16,127 nucleotides of DNA, taken from contig JBDSSS010000142.1 of assembly GCA_039928615.1 (NCBI GenBank), positions 1 to 16,127 of the forward strand, read 5' to 3'. The notes under the pieces were generated by a model. It did no database searches, was not told the origin of the DNA, and worked only from the letters and a program-made list of their open reading frames with translations. Numbering within the stretch: the first letter of the stretch is position 1; each line of letters opens with the position of its first letter. Source of the DNA: JBDSSS01 sp039928615. Its GTDB lineage: Bacteria; Actinomycetota; Actinomycetes; Actinomycetales; Dermatophilaceae. Of the stretch, positions 1 through 6,511 are shown in pieces. The position numbers and the translations under genes were made by a program.

Positions 1-36
1 GGGCACTCGACGGGAGGACGGGCCTGGGAGTGGCCG

Positions 37-1125
37 TCAGGCGGTGAGGGCGAGGACGACGGTCGCCGAGGTCACGGCGGCGACCGCGCACACGGCGCCG
101 GTGAGGGCGAGTCGTCGCAGGTCGACCGTGAGACCGGCCGACCGGCAGCGCTGGGCCCACAGGAGGGTCGCGACCGACCCCCACAGCGTGACGAGGGGAC
201 CGGCGTTGACGCCGACGAGGAGGGCTGCGAGGCGCACGGGTGACGCGGCGACCGTGGGCTCGAGGGCGAGGTAGGCGGGCAGGTTGTTGAGCCCGTTGGA
301 GCTGAGCGCCCCGATCCCGCTGACTCGCAACAGGTCCGGCAGCGTCGTGCCCGATCCCACCACCCCGCGCAGCCACGCCTCGAGCCCGAGGCTCAGCGCG
401 ACGTCGACGACGACGAAGAGGACGGCGACGCCGATGACGGTGAGCCACGGCAGGCTCACCCTGCGCAGCAGCTCGGGGGCCCGCCACGCCGTCAGTGCTG
501 CGAGGACCGCAGCCCCGCCGACGGCGGCGATCGCCGGCTGGACCCCGGACACGAAGGCGACGGCCAGCACGAAGCAGACGACGGCCGCCCCGAGCATCAG
601 CGGCCGGTCGTGCGGCTCGGAGCGCGGCGGCGTCGTGAACCGTCCGCCGAGGTCGCGGTGGTGCAGCAGCCAGAGCACCGCCACGGTCGCCACGACCGAG
701 GCAAGCGCCGGGGCGGCCATCAGCGCGATGTAGTCGTGCCCGTCCACACCCGCCGCGGCGAAGGGGTGCAGCGCGAGGAGGTTGGTGAGGTTGGAGACCG
801 GGAGCAGCAGCGAGGCCGTGTTGGCCAGCCACAGGGTCGTCATCGCGAAGGGCAGCGGGGGAGCGCCGACCTGACCGGCGACGACGACCGCCACCGGAGT
901 GAGCAGCACCGCGGTCGTGTCGAGGCTCAGCACGGTCGTGCAGACGACGGCGAGGGCGACGACGAGCAGCCACAGGACGGTGACCCGGCCCCGGGCGGCG
1001 CGGGCGGCGTGGTGGGCGGCCTCGTCGAAGAGGCCGACGAGGTCGCAGATCTCGGCCACGACGGTGATCGCGAGGAGGAAGACGAGGATCGGGCCGACCC
1101 GCTCGACGAGCAGACCCAGGTCCAT
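37..1125 (-). CDS. ArsB/SLC13-type ion transporter permease
   Basis: This is a polytopic membrane protein of 362 residues, composed almost entirely of hydrophobic helices. It carries the hallmarks of the ArsB/NhaD/SLC13 (ion transporter) superfamily: LDTTAVLLTP (residues 68-77), SNLTNLL (111-117), a late NNLPAYLALE, and GVNAGPLVTLWGS before the last helices. Family members export arsenite or exchange Na+ or anions; the substrate cannot be decided here, and no arsR or arsC lies nearby. It is somewhat shorter than typical ArsB (about 430 residues). The frame stays open upstream to 1389, but that extension is Pro/Ser/Arg-rich shadow sequence overlapping yaaA. The ATG at 1125 sits 13 bases after the yaaA stop, behind a GTGAGGG ribosome-binding site, so it is the better start. 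It is probably cotranscribed with yaaA from the promoter near 1904. Confidence 0.85.
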   Translation of the reverse strand: MDLGLLVERVGPILVFLLAITVVAEICDLVGLFDEAAHHAARAARGRVTVLWLLVVALAVVCTTVLSLDTTAVLLTPVAVVVAGQVGAPPLPFAMTTLWLANTASLLLPVSNLTNLLALHPFAAAGVDGHDYIALMAAPALASVVATVAVLWLLHHRDLGGRFTTPPRSEPHDRPLMLGAAVVCFVLAVAFVSGVQPAIAAVGGAAVLAALTAWRAPELLRRVSLPWLTVIGVAVLFVVVDVALSLGLEAWLRGVVGSGTTLPDLLRVSGIGALSSNGLNNLPAYLALEPTVAASPVRLAALLVGVNAGPLVTLWGSVATLLWAQRCRSAGLTVDLRRLALTGAVCAVAAVTSATVVLALTA

Positions 1126-1138
1126 CACGGGCGGGCCC

Positions 1139-1897
1139 TCACGGTGACCCGACCGGCTCGTGGACGGAGAGGACCCAGGGCCGCCCCGGCTTGGGCGGCT
1201 CGGCCAGCTCGACGTCGAAGCGGGCTGCGAGCTGCTCGGCGAGCGCTCCGGGTGTGCGCGGTGCGTCGGCCCGGACGAGCTCCCGTGTGACGAGCCCCCG
1301 GGTGTGCTTGGCCATGTGCGAGGCGCCGGGCACGGCCACCTGGACCCACCGCTCGGCGAGCGCTCCCGTGGGACGCCACAGTCCGGCATACGTGCTGGAT
1401 CGGCAGTCGACGACGACCTCCGTGGGGCGCACGGCAGCCTCGAGGGCCAGGGCGAGGTGCGGGCGCCACTCGCGGGCGAGGTAACCCACGCCGGGCAGGG
1501 TCGCGCAGACGTCGAGGCGGTAGGCGGGGACCCGGTCGGTGAGGCGGAGCAGCCCGAACATCGCCGACACGATGGCGACCTGGCGGTGGGCGCGGCGGCG
1601 GGCGGCCGTGTCGAGGGTGGTGTAACCGAGGGCCTGGTAGAGCACGCCGGTGTAGACGGACACGGCCGCGGCGGTGGGGGCGCTCCGCAGGCGCGTGTTG
1701 CGCTCCATCTCCGCGACGAGGTTGGGGTTCACCCCGAGGACCGCGTGGGCGTCGGGCTCCGTGCTCGCCGCGCCGACGGCGTCGACGACCGCCGCACGCT
1801 GGTCGGTCAGCTCCGGGAAGGACAGCGAGTCGAGGTCGAGGGTGCGGCCCCGTCGGGCCGGGGTCTTGCCCTCGGACGGGGGGAGCAGGATCAGCAC
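1139..1897 (-). CDS. yaaA: YaaA family peroxide-stress protein (DUF328)
   Basis: The 252-residue product belongs to the YaaA/DUF328 family, linked in E. coli to protection from hydrogen peroxide by limiting free iron. Visible family signatures are the N-terminal MLILLPPSEGKT (1-12), YTGVLYQALGY, MFGLLRLTDRVPAYRLDV and the late VDCRSSTYAGLW. Length is normal for the family. A GTG at 1903 would add two residues (M-A), but GTG 1897 is preferred: it gives the family-like beginning M-L-I-L, and it lies exactly 6 bases after a TAGAGT -10 box (1904-1909), the spacing of leaderless actinobacterial transcripts. No Shine-Dalgarno sequence is visible for either start. It is the first gene of a probable two-gene transcript with the downstream permease and is divergent from the RNB ribonuclease. 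Confidence 0.9.
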   Translation of the reverse strand: MLILLPPSEGKTPARRGRTLDLDSLSFPELTDQRAAVVDAVGAASTEPDAHAVLGVNPNLVAEMERNTRLRSAPTAAAVSVYTGVLYQALGYTTLDTAARRRAHRQVAIVSAMFGLLRLTDRVPAYRLDVCATLPGVGYLAREWRPHLALALEAAVRPTEVVVDCRSSTYAGLWRPTGALAERWVQVAVPGASHMAKHTRGLVTRELVRADAPRTPGALAEQLAARFDVELAEPPKPGRPWVLSVHEPVGSP

Positions 1898-1903
1898 GGC
1901 CAC

Positions 1904-1909
1904 ACTCTA
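1904..1909 (-). promoter_or_regulatory. -10 box of leaderless yaaA promoter
   Basis: On the minus strand this reads TAGAGT, a good TAnnnT -10 box. Six bases separate it from GTG at 1897, so transcription would begin at or next to the start codon. No clear -35 is visible. Confidence 0.6.
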
Positions 1910-1935
1910 GGGACCGATCCTGCGGCCGGCATGCA

Positions 1936-1941
1936 TAGGGT
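1936..1941 (+). promoter_or_regulatory. -10 box of leaderless RNB ribonuclease promoter
   Basis: TAGGGT is followed by six bases and then the ATG at 1948, the standard geometry of leaderless actinobacterial promoters. There is no ribosome-binding site before this ATG, which agrees. Only 26 bases separate it from the opposing yaaA -10 box, so the two promoters overlap in their -35 regions. Confidence 0.6.
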
Positions 1942-1947
1942 GTCGCC

Positions 1948-3405
1948 ATGGCCCAGCGCAGGATCGTCTACCGCACCGGAGCGACGCAGGGCGGGGTCGG
2001 TGCCGCCCTCACGGAGCGTTTCGCCGAGATCCGCCGGGAGCAGGAGATCACCGAGGACTTCCCGCCCGAGGTCGTCGTGGAGGCGGTCGCTGCGGCCGGT
2101 GACGCGCGGCTGCCCGAGCGGGACGAGACCGAGGTTCCCTTCGTCACGATCGACCCGCCGGGCTCGATGGACCTCGACCAGGCGCTCTTCCTCGAGCGGC
2201 AGGGCGAGGGGTACCGGGTGCGCTACGCCATCGCCGACGTGCCGGCCTTCGTGCGCCCCGGTGGCGCCGTCGATGAGGAGGCCCGGCGCCGGGGGCAGAC
2301 CGTCTACTGCCCCGACACCCGGGTCCCGCTGCACCCGACCGAGCTGAGCGAGGGCGCGGCGAGCCTGCTGCCCGACGAGGTCCGACCGGCGTTTGTCTGG
2401 GACATCACGCTCGACGCGGCGGGGGAGTCGACCGCCGTCACCGTCTACCGCGCGATGGTGCGCAGCATCCGGCGCTACGACTACGACGAGGTGCAGGCCG
2501 CCGTCGACGCCGGCACGGCCGAGCACTGCCTGATGGTCCTGCGCGAGGTCGGCCGCAAGCGCGTCGAGCTCGAGCAGGCCCGGGGCGGTGCGTCGCTACC
2601 GATGCCGGAGCAGGAGGTCGCGGAGGACGAGGATGGATCGGACGGCGAGGACGGCGGCTTCACCGTCTCGTTCCGGCCGGTCGTCGAGGCGGAGGACTGG
2701 AACGCGCAGGTCTCGCTTCTCACGGGCATGGGGGCGGCCGAGATGATGCTGGCCGGGGGCATCGGCATCCTGCGGACCATGCCGCCGCCGGACGAGCGGG
2801 ACGTGCAGCAGTTCCACCGTCAGGCGGCGGCGATGGGCGTGCCGTGGCCGACGGAGATGCGCTACGGCGCGTTCCTGCGGACCCTCGACCGCACCGACCC
2901 GAAGCACCTCGCGCTCATCCACGAGGCGACCTCGCTCTTCCGCGGGGCGGGCTACACCCCGTTCGAGGGTGCACCGCCGGAGCAGCCGCTCCACGCGGCC
3001 GTCGCGAGTCCTTATGCCCACGTGACGGCCCCACTGCGCCGGCTCGTCGACCGCTTCGGCCTCGTGGTCTGCGAGTCGCTGGCGAGCGGCGAGCAGGTGC
3101 CTGAGTGGGTGCGCACCGCGCTGCCGACCCTGCCCGACCTGATGGGTGCCTCCGACCGTCGCACGCGCGCGGTGGAGCGGGCCTGCACCGATGCGGTCGA
3201 GGCGGCCGAGCTGCTCGCGCACGTCGGGTCGGAGCTGACGGGGGTCGTCGTCGACGCCTCGGACAAGGGTGTCGTCGTCCAGCTGATCGAGGTCGCGGTC
3301 GTCACGCGGGCTGCCGGTGCGGCGGAGGCCGGGACGACCGTCCGGGTGCGCGTCGACTCGGCGTCGGTCGAGACCGGCACGGTCACCCTCACCGTCGTCG
3401 CCTGA
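1948..3405 (+). CDS. RNB-domain ribonuclease (RNase II/R family)
   Basis: This is a 485-residue 3'-to-5' exoribonuclease of the RNase II/R superfamily. The RNB catalytic loop reads FVTIDPPGSMDLDQALF (65-81): D69, D75 and D77 match the metal-binding aspartates of E. coli RNase II (D201, D207, D209), while the fourth position (D210) is Q78. From memory, Q at this place is common in actinobacterial members. Further RNB signatures are YAIADVPAFV (93-102) and YAHVTAPLRRLVDRF (356-370), which holds the RNA-contacting arginine. An acidic stretch at 222-235 (EQEVAEDEDGSDGED) looks like a disordered insert. N-terminal cold-shock domains are absent, and only a short beta-rich tail (about 425-485) follows the RNB domain, so it is far shorter than full RNase R or RNase II. 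Start: ATG 1948, leaderless. Followed by a long palindrome before prfC. Confidence 0.9.
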   Translation: MAQRRIVYRTGATQGGVGAALTERFAEIRREQEITEDFPPEVVVEAVAAAGDARLPERDETEVPFVTIDPPGSMDLDQALFLERQGEGYRVRYAIADVPAFVRPGGAVDEEARRRGQTVYCPDTRVPLHPTELSEGAASLLPDEVRPAFVWDITLDAAGESTAVTVYRAMVRSIRRYDYDEVQAAVDAGTAEHCLMVLREVGRKRVELEQARGGASLPMPEQEVAEDEDGSDGEDGGFTVSFRPVVEAEDWNAQVSLLTGMGAAEMMLAGGIGILRTMPPPDERDVQQFHRQAAAMGVPWPTEMRYGAFLRTLDRTDPKHLALIHEATSLFRGAGYTPFEGAPPEQPLHAAVASPYAHVTAPLRRLVDRFGLVVCESLASGEQVPEWVRTALPTLPDLMGASDRRTRAVERACTDAVEAAELLAHVGSELTGVVVDASDKGVVVQLIEVAVVTRAAGAAEAGTTVRVRVDSASVETGTVTLTVVA

Positions 3406-3435
3406 CTCCCCTCCTCGAACCCGCCGTCCCCCCTG

Positions 3436-3487
3436 CCGGGTCGATGTATCTCCGCGCTCCCCGGGGTCCGCAGATACATCGACCCGG
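3436..3487. repeat. Long palindrome (16-bp perfect arms) between ribonuclease and prfC
   Basis: The left arm CCGGGTCGATGTATCT (3436-3451) is matched perfectly by its reverse complement at 3472-3487. The 20-base centre is itself partly self-complementary around CCCCGGGG (3459-3466), so RNA from either strand could fold into one long hairpin. No T-tract follows. It lies 30 bases after the ribonuclease stop and 86 before prfC. It may act as a terminator or transcript stabiliser, or it may be a dispersed REP-like palindrome; the sequence alone cannot decide. Confidence 0.75.
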
Positions 3488-3573
3488 GAGGAGGTGGGGC
3501 TGGGAAGGAGCGGATGCGGTGGATCACGGGGTCCGGTGGGAGACTCGTGGGCGATGACTGGAGGACCACTCAG

Positions 3574-5208
3574 ATGAGCGCATCGACCACCGACCGCGAC
3601 CTCGCGCCGGCTCAGCCGACCAGACGCCTCGACCCCGAGGCGCGCGAGGTGACCGAGCAGGCCGCCCGGCGGCGCACCTTCGCCGTGATCTCGCACCCCG
3701 ACGCCGGCAAGTCGACCCTCACCGAGGCCCTCGCGCTGCACGCCCACGCCATCGGTGAGGCTGGTGCCGTCCACGGCAAGGGTGCGCGCAAGGGCGTCGT
3801 GTCCGACTGGATGGACATGGAGAAGGACCGCGGCATCTCGATCACGTCCGCGGTGCTCCAGTTCGCGTATGCCGGCACGGTCGTCAACCTGCTCGACACC
3901 CCCGGTCACGCCGACTTCTCCGAGGACACCTACCGGGTGTTTGCCGCCGTCGACGCCGCCGTCATGCTCGTCGACGCGGCCAAGGGGATCGAGCCGCAGA
4001 CGCTCAAGCTCTTCGAGGTCTGCCGAGTCCGTGGGGTGCCCGTCATCACGGTCATCAACAAGTGGGACCGGCCCGGTCTCGACGCGCTCGCCATCATGGA
4101 CGAGCTGACCAACCGGATCGACCTGCACCCGATGCCGCTCACCTGGCCAGTCGGTGTCGCGGGGGACTTCCGTGGTGTCGTCGACGGCGCCACCGGCGAG
4201 TTCGTCGAGTTCACCCGCACCCCGGGCGGGGCGACCGAGGCGATCACGACACGGCATACCGCGGAGGAGGCGCTGCGCACCCAGGGCGACGTCTTCGAGC
4301 AGGCCGTCGAGGAGCTCGACCTGCTGCGCTCGTCCGGCCACGAGTTCGACATGGAGCTCTTCCTCTCGGGCGCGGCCTCGCCCGTGCTGTTCGGCTCGGC
4401 GGTCCTCAACTTCGGCGTGCGCCAGCTGCTCGACACGCTCGTCGAGCTCGCACCGGCGCCCGGGGCCCGACCCGATCGCTCCGGCGCCCCCCGCGAGGTG
4501 GCGGCTCCGTTCTCCGGCTTCGTCTTCAAGATCCAGGCCGGCATGGACAAGGCACACCGCGACCGGCTCGCCTTCATGCGGGTCTGCTCGGGCCGATTCA
4601 GCCGCGGCATGGTCCTCACCCACGGCGACACGGGCCGACCCTTCGCCACGAAGTACGCGCAGAGCGTCTTCGGCCGCGACCGCACGACCGTCGACGAGGC
4701 CTTCCCGGGCGACGTCATCGGCCTCGTCAACGCCAACGCCCTGCGAGTCGGAGACACCCTCTTCGCCGACGAGAGCGTCGCCTTCCCGCGCATCCCGCTC
4801 TTTGCCCCGGAGCACTTCGCGGTGGCGCGGGCGGCCGTGAGCGGCAAGCAGAAGCAGTTCCGCCGTGGCATCGAGCAGCTGGGGGAGGAGGGCGTCGTCC
4901 AGGTGCTCCAGTCCGACCGCCGTGGTGCCCAGGCCCCGGTCCTCGCGGCCGTCGGACCGATGCAGTTCGACGTCGCGAAGCACCGGATGGAGCACGAGTT
5001 CGGCTCGGCCATCCGGCTCGAGGTGCTGCCCTACGGCGTCGCCCGCGCCGTCACGGCGGAGGCGATGCAGGCCGTCGACAGCCGACCGGGGTGCGAGGCC
5101 TTCACCCGCGGCGACGGCGTCCACATCGCCGCCTTCGTCGACAAGTGGCGGATGGCGTCGGTGGAGCGCGACCTGCCGGACGACAGCCTCGGCCCCATCT
5201 TCGGATGA
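3574..5208 (+). CDS. prfC: Peptide chain release factor 3 (RF3)
   Basis: This is a 544-residue translational GTPase that recycles RF1 and RF2 from the ribosome after peptide release. The G-domain motifs are clear: P-loop HPDAGKST (41-48), switch I RGISIT (86-91), DTPGH (108-112) and NKWD (162-165). RF3-type features include the HGKGARKGVVSDWMDMEKDRG segment and the domain 2/3 region with KIQAGMDKAHRDR and QKQFRRGIEQLGEEGVVQVL. Length fits the family (E. coli about 529). The frame is open upstream to 3514, but ATG 3574 has a strong GGAGGA site (3560-3565) with 8-base spacing and a normal unstructured N-terminus, so it is the start. The next gene begins 4 bases after its stop, so translational coupling is likely. 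Confidence 0.96.
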   Translation: MSASTTDRDLAPAQPTRRLDPEAREVTEQAARRRTFAVISHPDAGKSTLTEALALHAHAIGEAGAVHGKGARKGVVSDWMDMEKDRGISITSAVLQFAYAGTVVNLLDTPGHADFSEDTYRVFAAVDAAVMLVDAAKGIEPQTLKLFEVCRVRGVPVITVINKWDRPGLDALAIMDELTNRIDLHPMPLTWPVGVAGDFRGVVDGATGEFVEFTRTPGGATEAITTRHTAEEALRTQGDVFEQAVEELDLLRSSGHEFDMELFLSGAASPVLFGSAVLNFGVRQLLDTLVELAPAPGARPDRSGAPREVAAPFSGFVFKIQAGMDKAHRDRLAFMRVCSGRFSRGMVLTHGDTGRPFATKYAQSVFGRDRTTVDEAFPGDVIGLVNANALRVGDTLFADESVAFPRIPLFAPEHFAVARAAVSGKQKQFRRGIEQLGEEGVVQVLQSDRRGAQAPVLAAVGPMQFDVAKHRMEHEFGSAIRLEVLPYGVARAVTAEAMQAVDSRPGCEAFTRGDGVHIAAFVDKWRMASVERDLPDDSLGPIFG

Positions 5209-5212
5209 CGCC

Positions 5213-5956
5213 GTGAGCAAGCGCCTCGAGGAGATCGACTGGCAGCCGACGGCGCTCGGCACGATCAGCCTGCGACGTCGGCTCGAGCCGACGCTCAAGG
5301 TCGATGTCTACGAGGTGAAGCTGGGCGATGAGTTCCTCATGTCCAGCCTGTTCACCGTGGCCGAGGTCGCGCTCGCCCGGCTCGGCCTCGCGGCTGTCGA
5401 GGCGGCCGAGGGCGAGCGGCTCGACGTCGTCGTCGGGGGTCTGGGCCTCGGCTACACCGCGGTGGCGGCGCTCGAGGACGACCGGGTCGGCACCGTGACC
5501 GTCGTCGAGGCGTTGGCCCCGGTGATCACGTGGCACGAGCGCCAGCTCCTGCCGGAGACCGCGAGCCTGACGACCGACCCGAGGACGCGGCTGCTCGAGG
5601 GCGACTTCTTCGCGCTCGCCCGAGCGGGCAACGGCTTCGGCGACGCTCCGGAGCGTCTCCACGCCGTGCTCCTCGACGTCGACCACACGCCGCACCACGT
5701 GCTGCACCCCAGCCACGTCGACCTCTACGAGCGGGCCGGCCTCGAGCGCCTCGCAGACCGACTGCACCCGGGCGGCGTCTTCGCGCTGTGGTCGGATGAG
5801 GCCCCGGAGCCGGACTTCACCGCTCTGCTCGCCGACGTCTTCGGGTCGGCCGAGGGCCACGCGGTGACCTTCGCCAACCCCCTGACCGGCGGCACTTCCG
5901 CCAACGGCGTCTACGTCGCGACGAAGGCAACCGCAGCGCCGGCCGCGGGGGAGTGA
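5213..5956 (+). CDS. Spermidine synthase-like SAM-dependent protein
   Basis: The 247-residue protein has a Rossmann fold of the spermidine synthase/methyltransferase type. The SAM-binding loop is VVVGGLGLGYTA (72-83), followed by an acidic residue at the end of beta-2 (TVVEAL, E99) and LLDVDHTPHHVL in the position of the catalytic Asp loop. Such proteins are common in actinobacteria and are often labelled spermidine synthase, but whether they use decarboxylated SAM and a polyamine is not established by sequence. Start GTG 5213 lies 4 bases after the prfC stop with only a weak GGATGA upstream, so translation probably depends on ribosomes leaving prfC. The frame is open further upstream only as a shadow of prfC. 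rnpB follows 67 bases downstream. Confidence 0.8.
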   Translation: MSKRLEEIDWQPTALGTISLRRRLEPTLKVDVYEVKLGDEFLMSSLFTVAEVALARLGLAAVEAAEGERLDVVVGGLGLGYTAVAALEDDRVGTVTVVEALAPVITWHERQLLPETASLTTDPRTRLLEGDFFALARAGNGFGDAPERLHAVLLDVDHTPHHVLHPSHVDLYERAGLERLADRLHPGGVFALWSDEAPEPDFTALLADVFGSAEGHAVTFANPLTGGTSANGVYVATKATAAPAAGE

Positions 5957-6010
5957 ACCCACGCGGTATGCCGCTGCGCCGGCGGGTCGGCAGCACCCGG
6001 CACACGCCCC

Positions 6011-6016
6011 TATGCT
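6011..6016 (+). promoter_or_regulatory. -10 box of rnpB promoter
   Basis: TATGCT ends 7 bases before G6024, the first base of the P1 helix of RNase P RNA, so initiation would fall at the mature 5' end. No convincing -35 is visible 17 bases upstream. Confidence 0.55.
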
Positions 6017-6023
6017 GGGCCGT

Positions 6024-6425
6024 GGATGAGTCGGCCAGACGGTCGCGTCAGGACCTCGGTCCTGCCGAGGAACGTCCGGGCTCCACAGGGCAGGGTGGTG
6101 GCCAACAGCCACCCGGGGTGACCCGCGGGACAGTGCCACAGAAAACAGACCGCCGGCCGCTTCGGCAGCCGGTAAGGGTGAAACGGTGGTGTAAGAGACC
6201 ACCAGCGGTCCAGGTGACTGGACCGGCTCGGTAAACCCCACCCGGAGCAAGTCCAGACAGTGCATGTTCGGAGCCCTCGGGCTCCGTGGAGACCGGCCCG
6301 GTCGAGTGCACGGGTAGGACGCTCGAGCCGGCCAGCAATGGCCGGCCCAGATGGATGGCCGTCGCTGCACCACGTCGGTAACGACGGTGCGGAACAGAAC
6401 CCGGCGTATCGGCCGACTCATCCCA
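6024..6425 (+). ncRNA. rnpB: RNase P RNA, bacterial class A
   Basis: This is the catalytic RNA of ribonuclease P, which matures tRNA 5' ends. The ends are fixed by helix P1: 6024-6036 (GGATGAGTCGGCC) pairs perfectly with 6411-6423. Conserved regions appear in order: GAGGAACGTCCGGGCTCC (CR-I, from 6067), ACAGAAAACAGACCGCC (from 6137), GGTAAGGGTGAAACGGTG, GTAAACCCCACCCGGAGCAAG, and ACAGAACCCGGCGTATCGG (CR-V, from 6394). Helix P4 forms between 6072-6080 and 6400-6407 with the bulged T6075. One normally purine-pyrimidine pair of P4 is a C-G here (C6073-G6406). The length of about 402 bases fits class A. Open reading frames crossing it on both strands are spurious. A -10 box precedes it and a T-tract hairpin follows at 6467-6490. 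The exact 3' end is uncertain by a few bases. Confidence 0.97.
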
Positions 6426-6466
6426 CATGACCCCGGCTTGGTCGGATATGCGGCATGTATGGGTCT

Positions 6467-6490
6467 AAGATCGCGAGTGTCGTGATTTTT
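6467..6490 (+). terminator. Intrinsic terminator downstream of rnpB
   Basis: TCGCGA (6471-6476), loop GTG, and TCGTGA (6480-6485) form a hairpin with one G-T pair. It is followed by TTTTT (6486-6490) and preceded by AAGA, which extends the stem into the T-tract. A real T-tract is rare in this GC-rich window. It would end rnpB transcripts about 60 bases past the mature 3' end and separate them from the phosphatase operon. TAAGAT (6466-6471), which resembles a -10 box for the next operon, overlaps it, so the element could serve both roles. Confidence 0.5.
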
Positions 6491-6511
6491 CCGCTTTTTA
6501 GAAGGCCAGCG

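Noticed and set aside
1126..1389. N-terminal extension of the permease
   Set aside because: It overlaps yaaA, is Pro/Ser/Arg-rich, and the ATG at 1125 has a ribosome-binding site right after the yaaA stop.
3514..3573. Upstream in-frame start for prfC
   Set aside because: It would add 20 non-conserved residues, and the GGAGGA site fits ATG 3574.
2596..5298. A 900-codon open frame on the minus strand opposite the ribonuclease and prfC
   Set aside because: It is antisense to two clear genes; its product is rich in Arg, Asp and Gly with no domain, as expected for a shadow in GC-rich DNA.
5953..6428. Open frames on both strands at rnpB
   Set aside because: The region is explained by RNase P RNA with a perfect P1 helix and all conserved regions.
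6466..6471. TAAGAT as a firm promoter of the phosphatase operon
   Set aside because: It overlaps the terminator hairpin and has no -35 at proper spacing, so it was not listed as a separate promoter.
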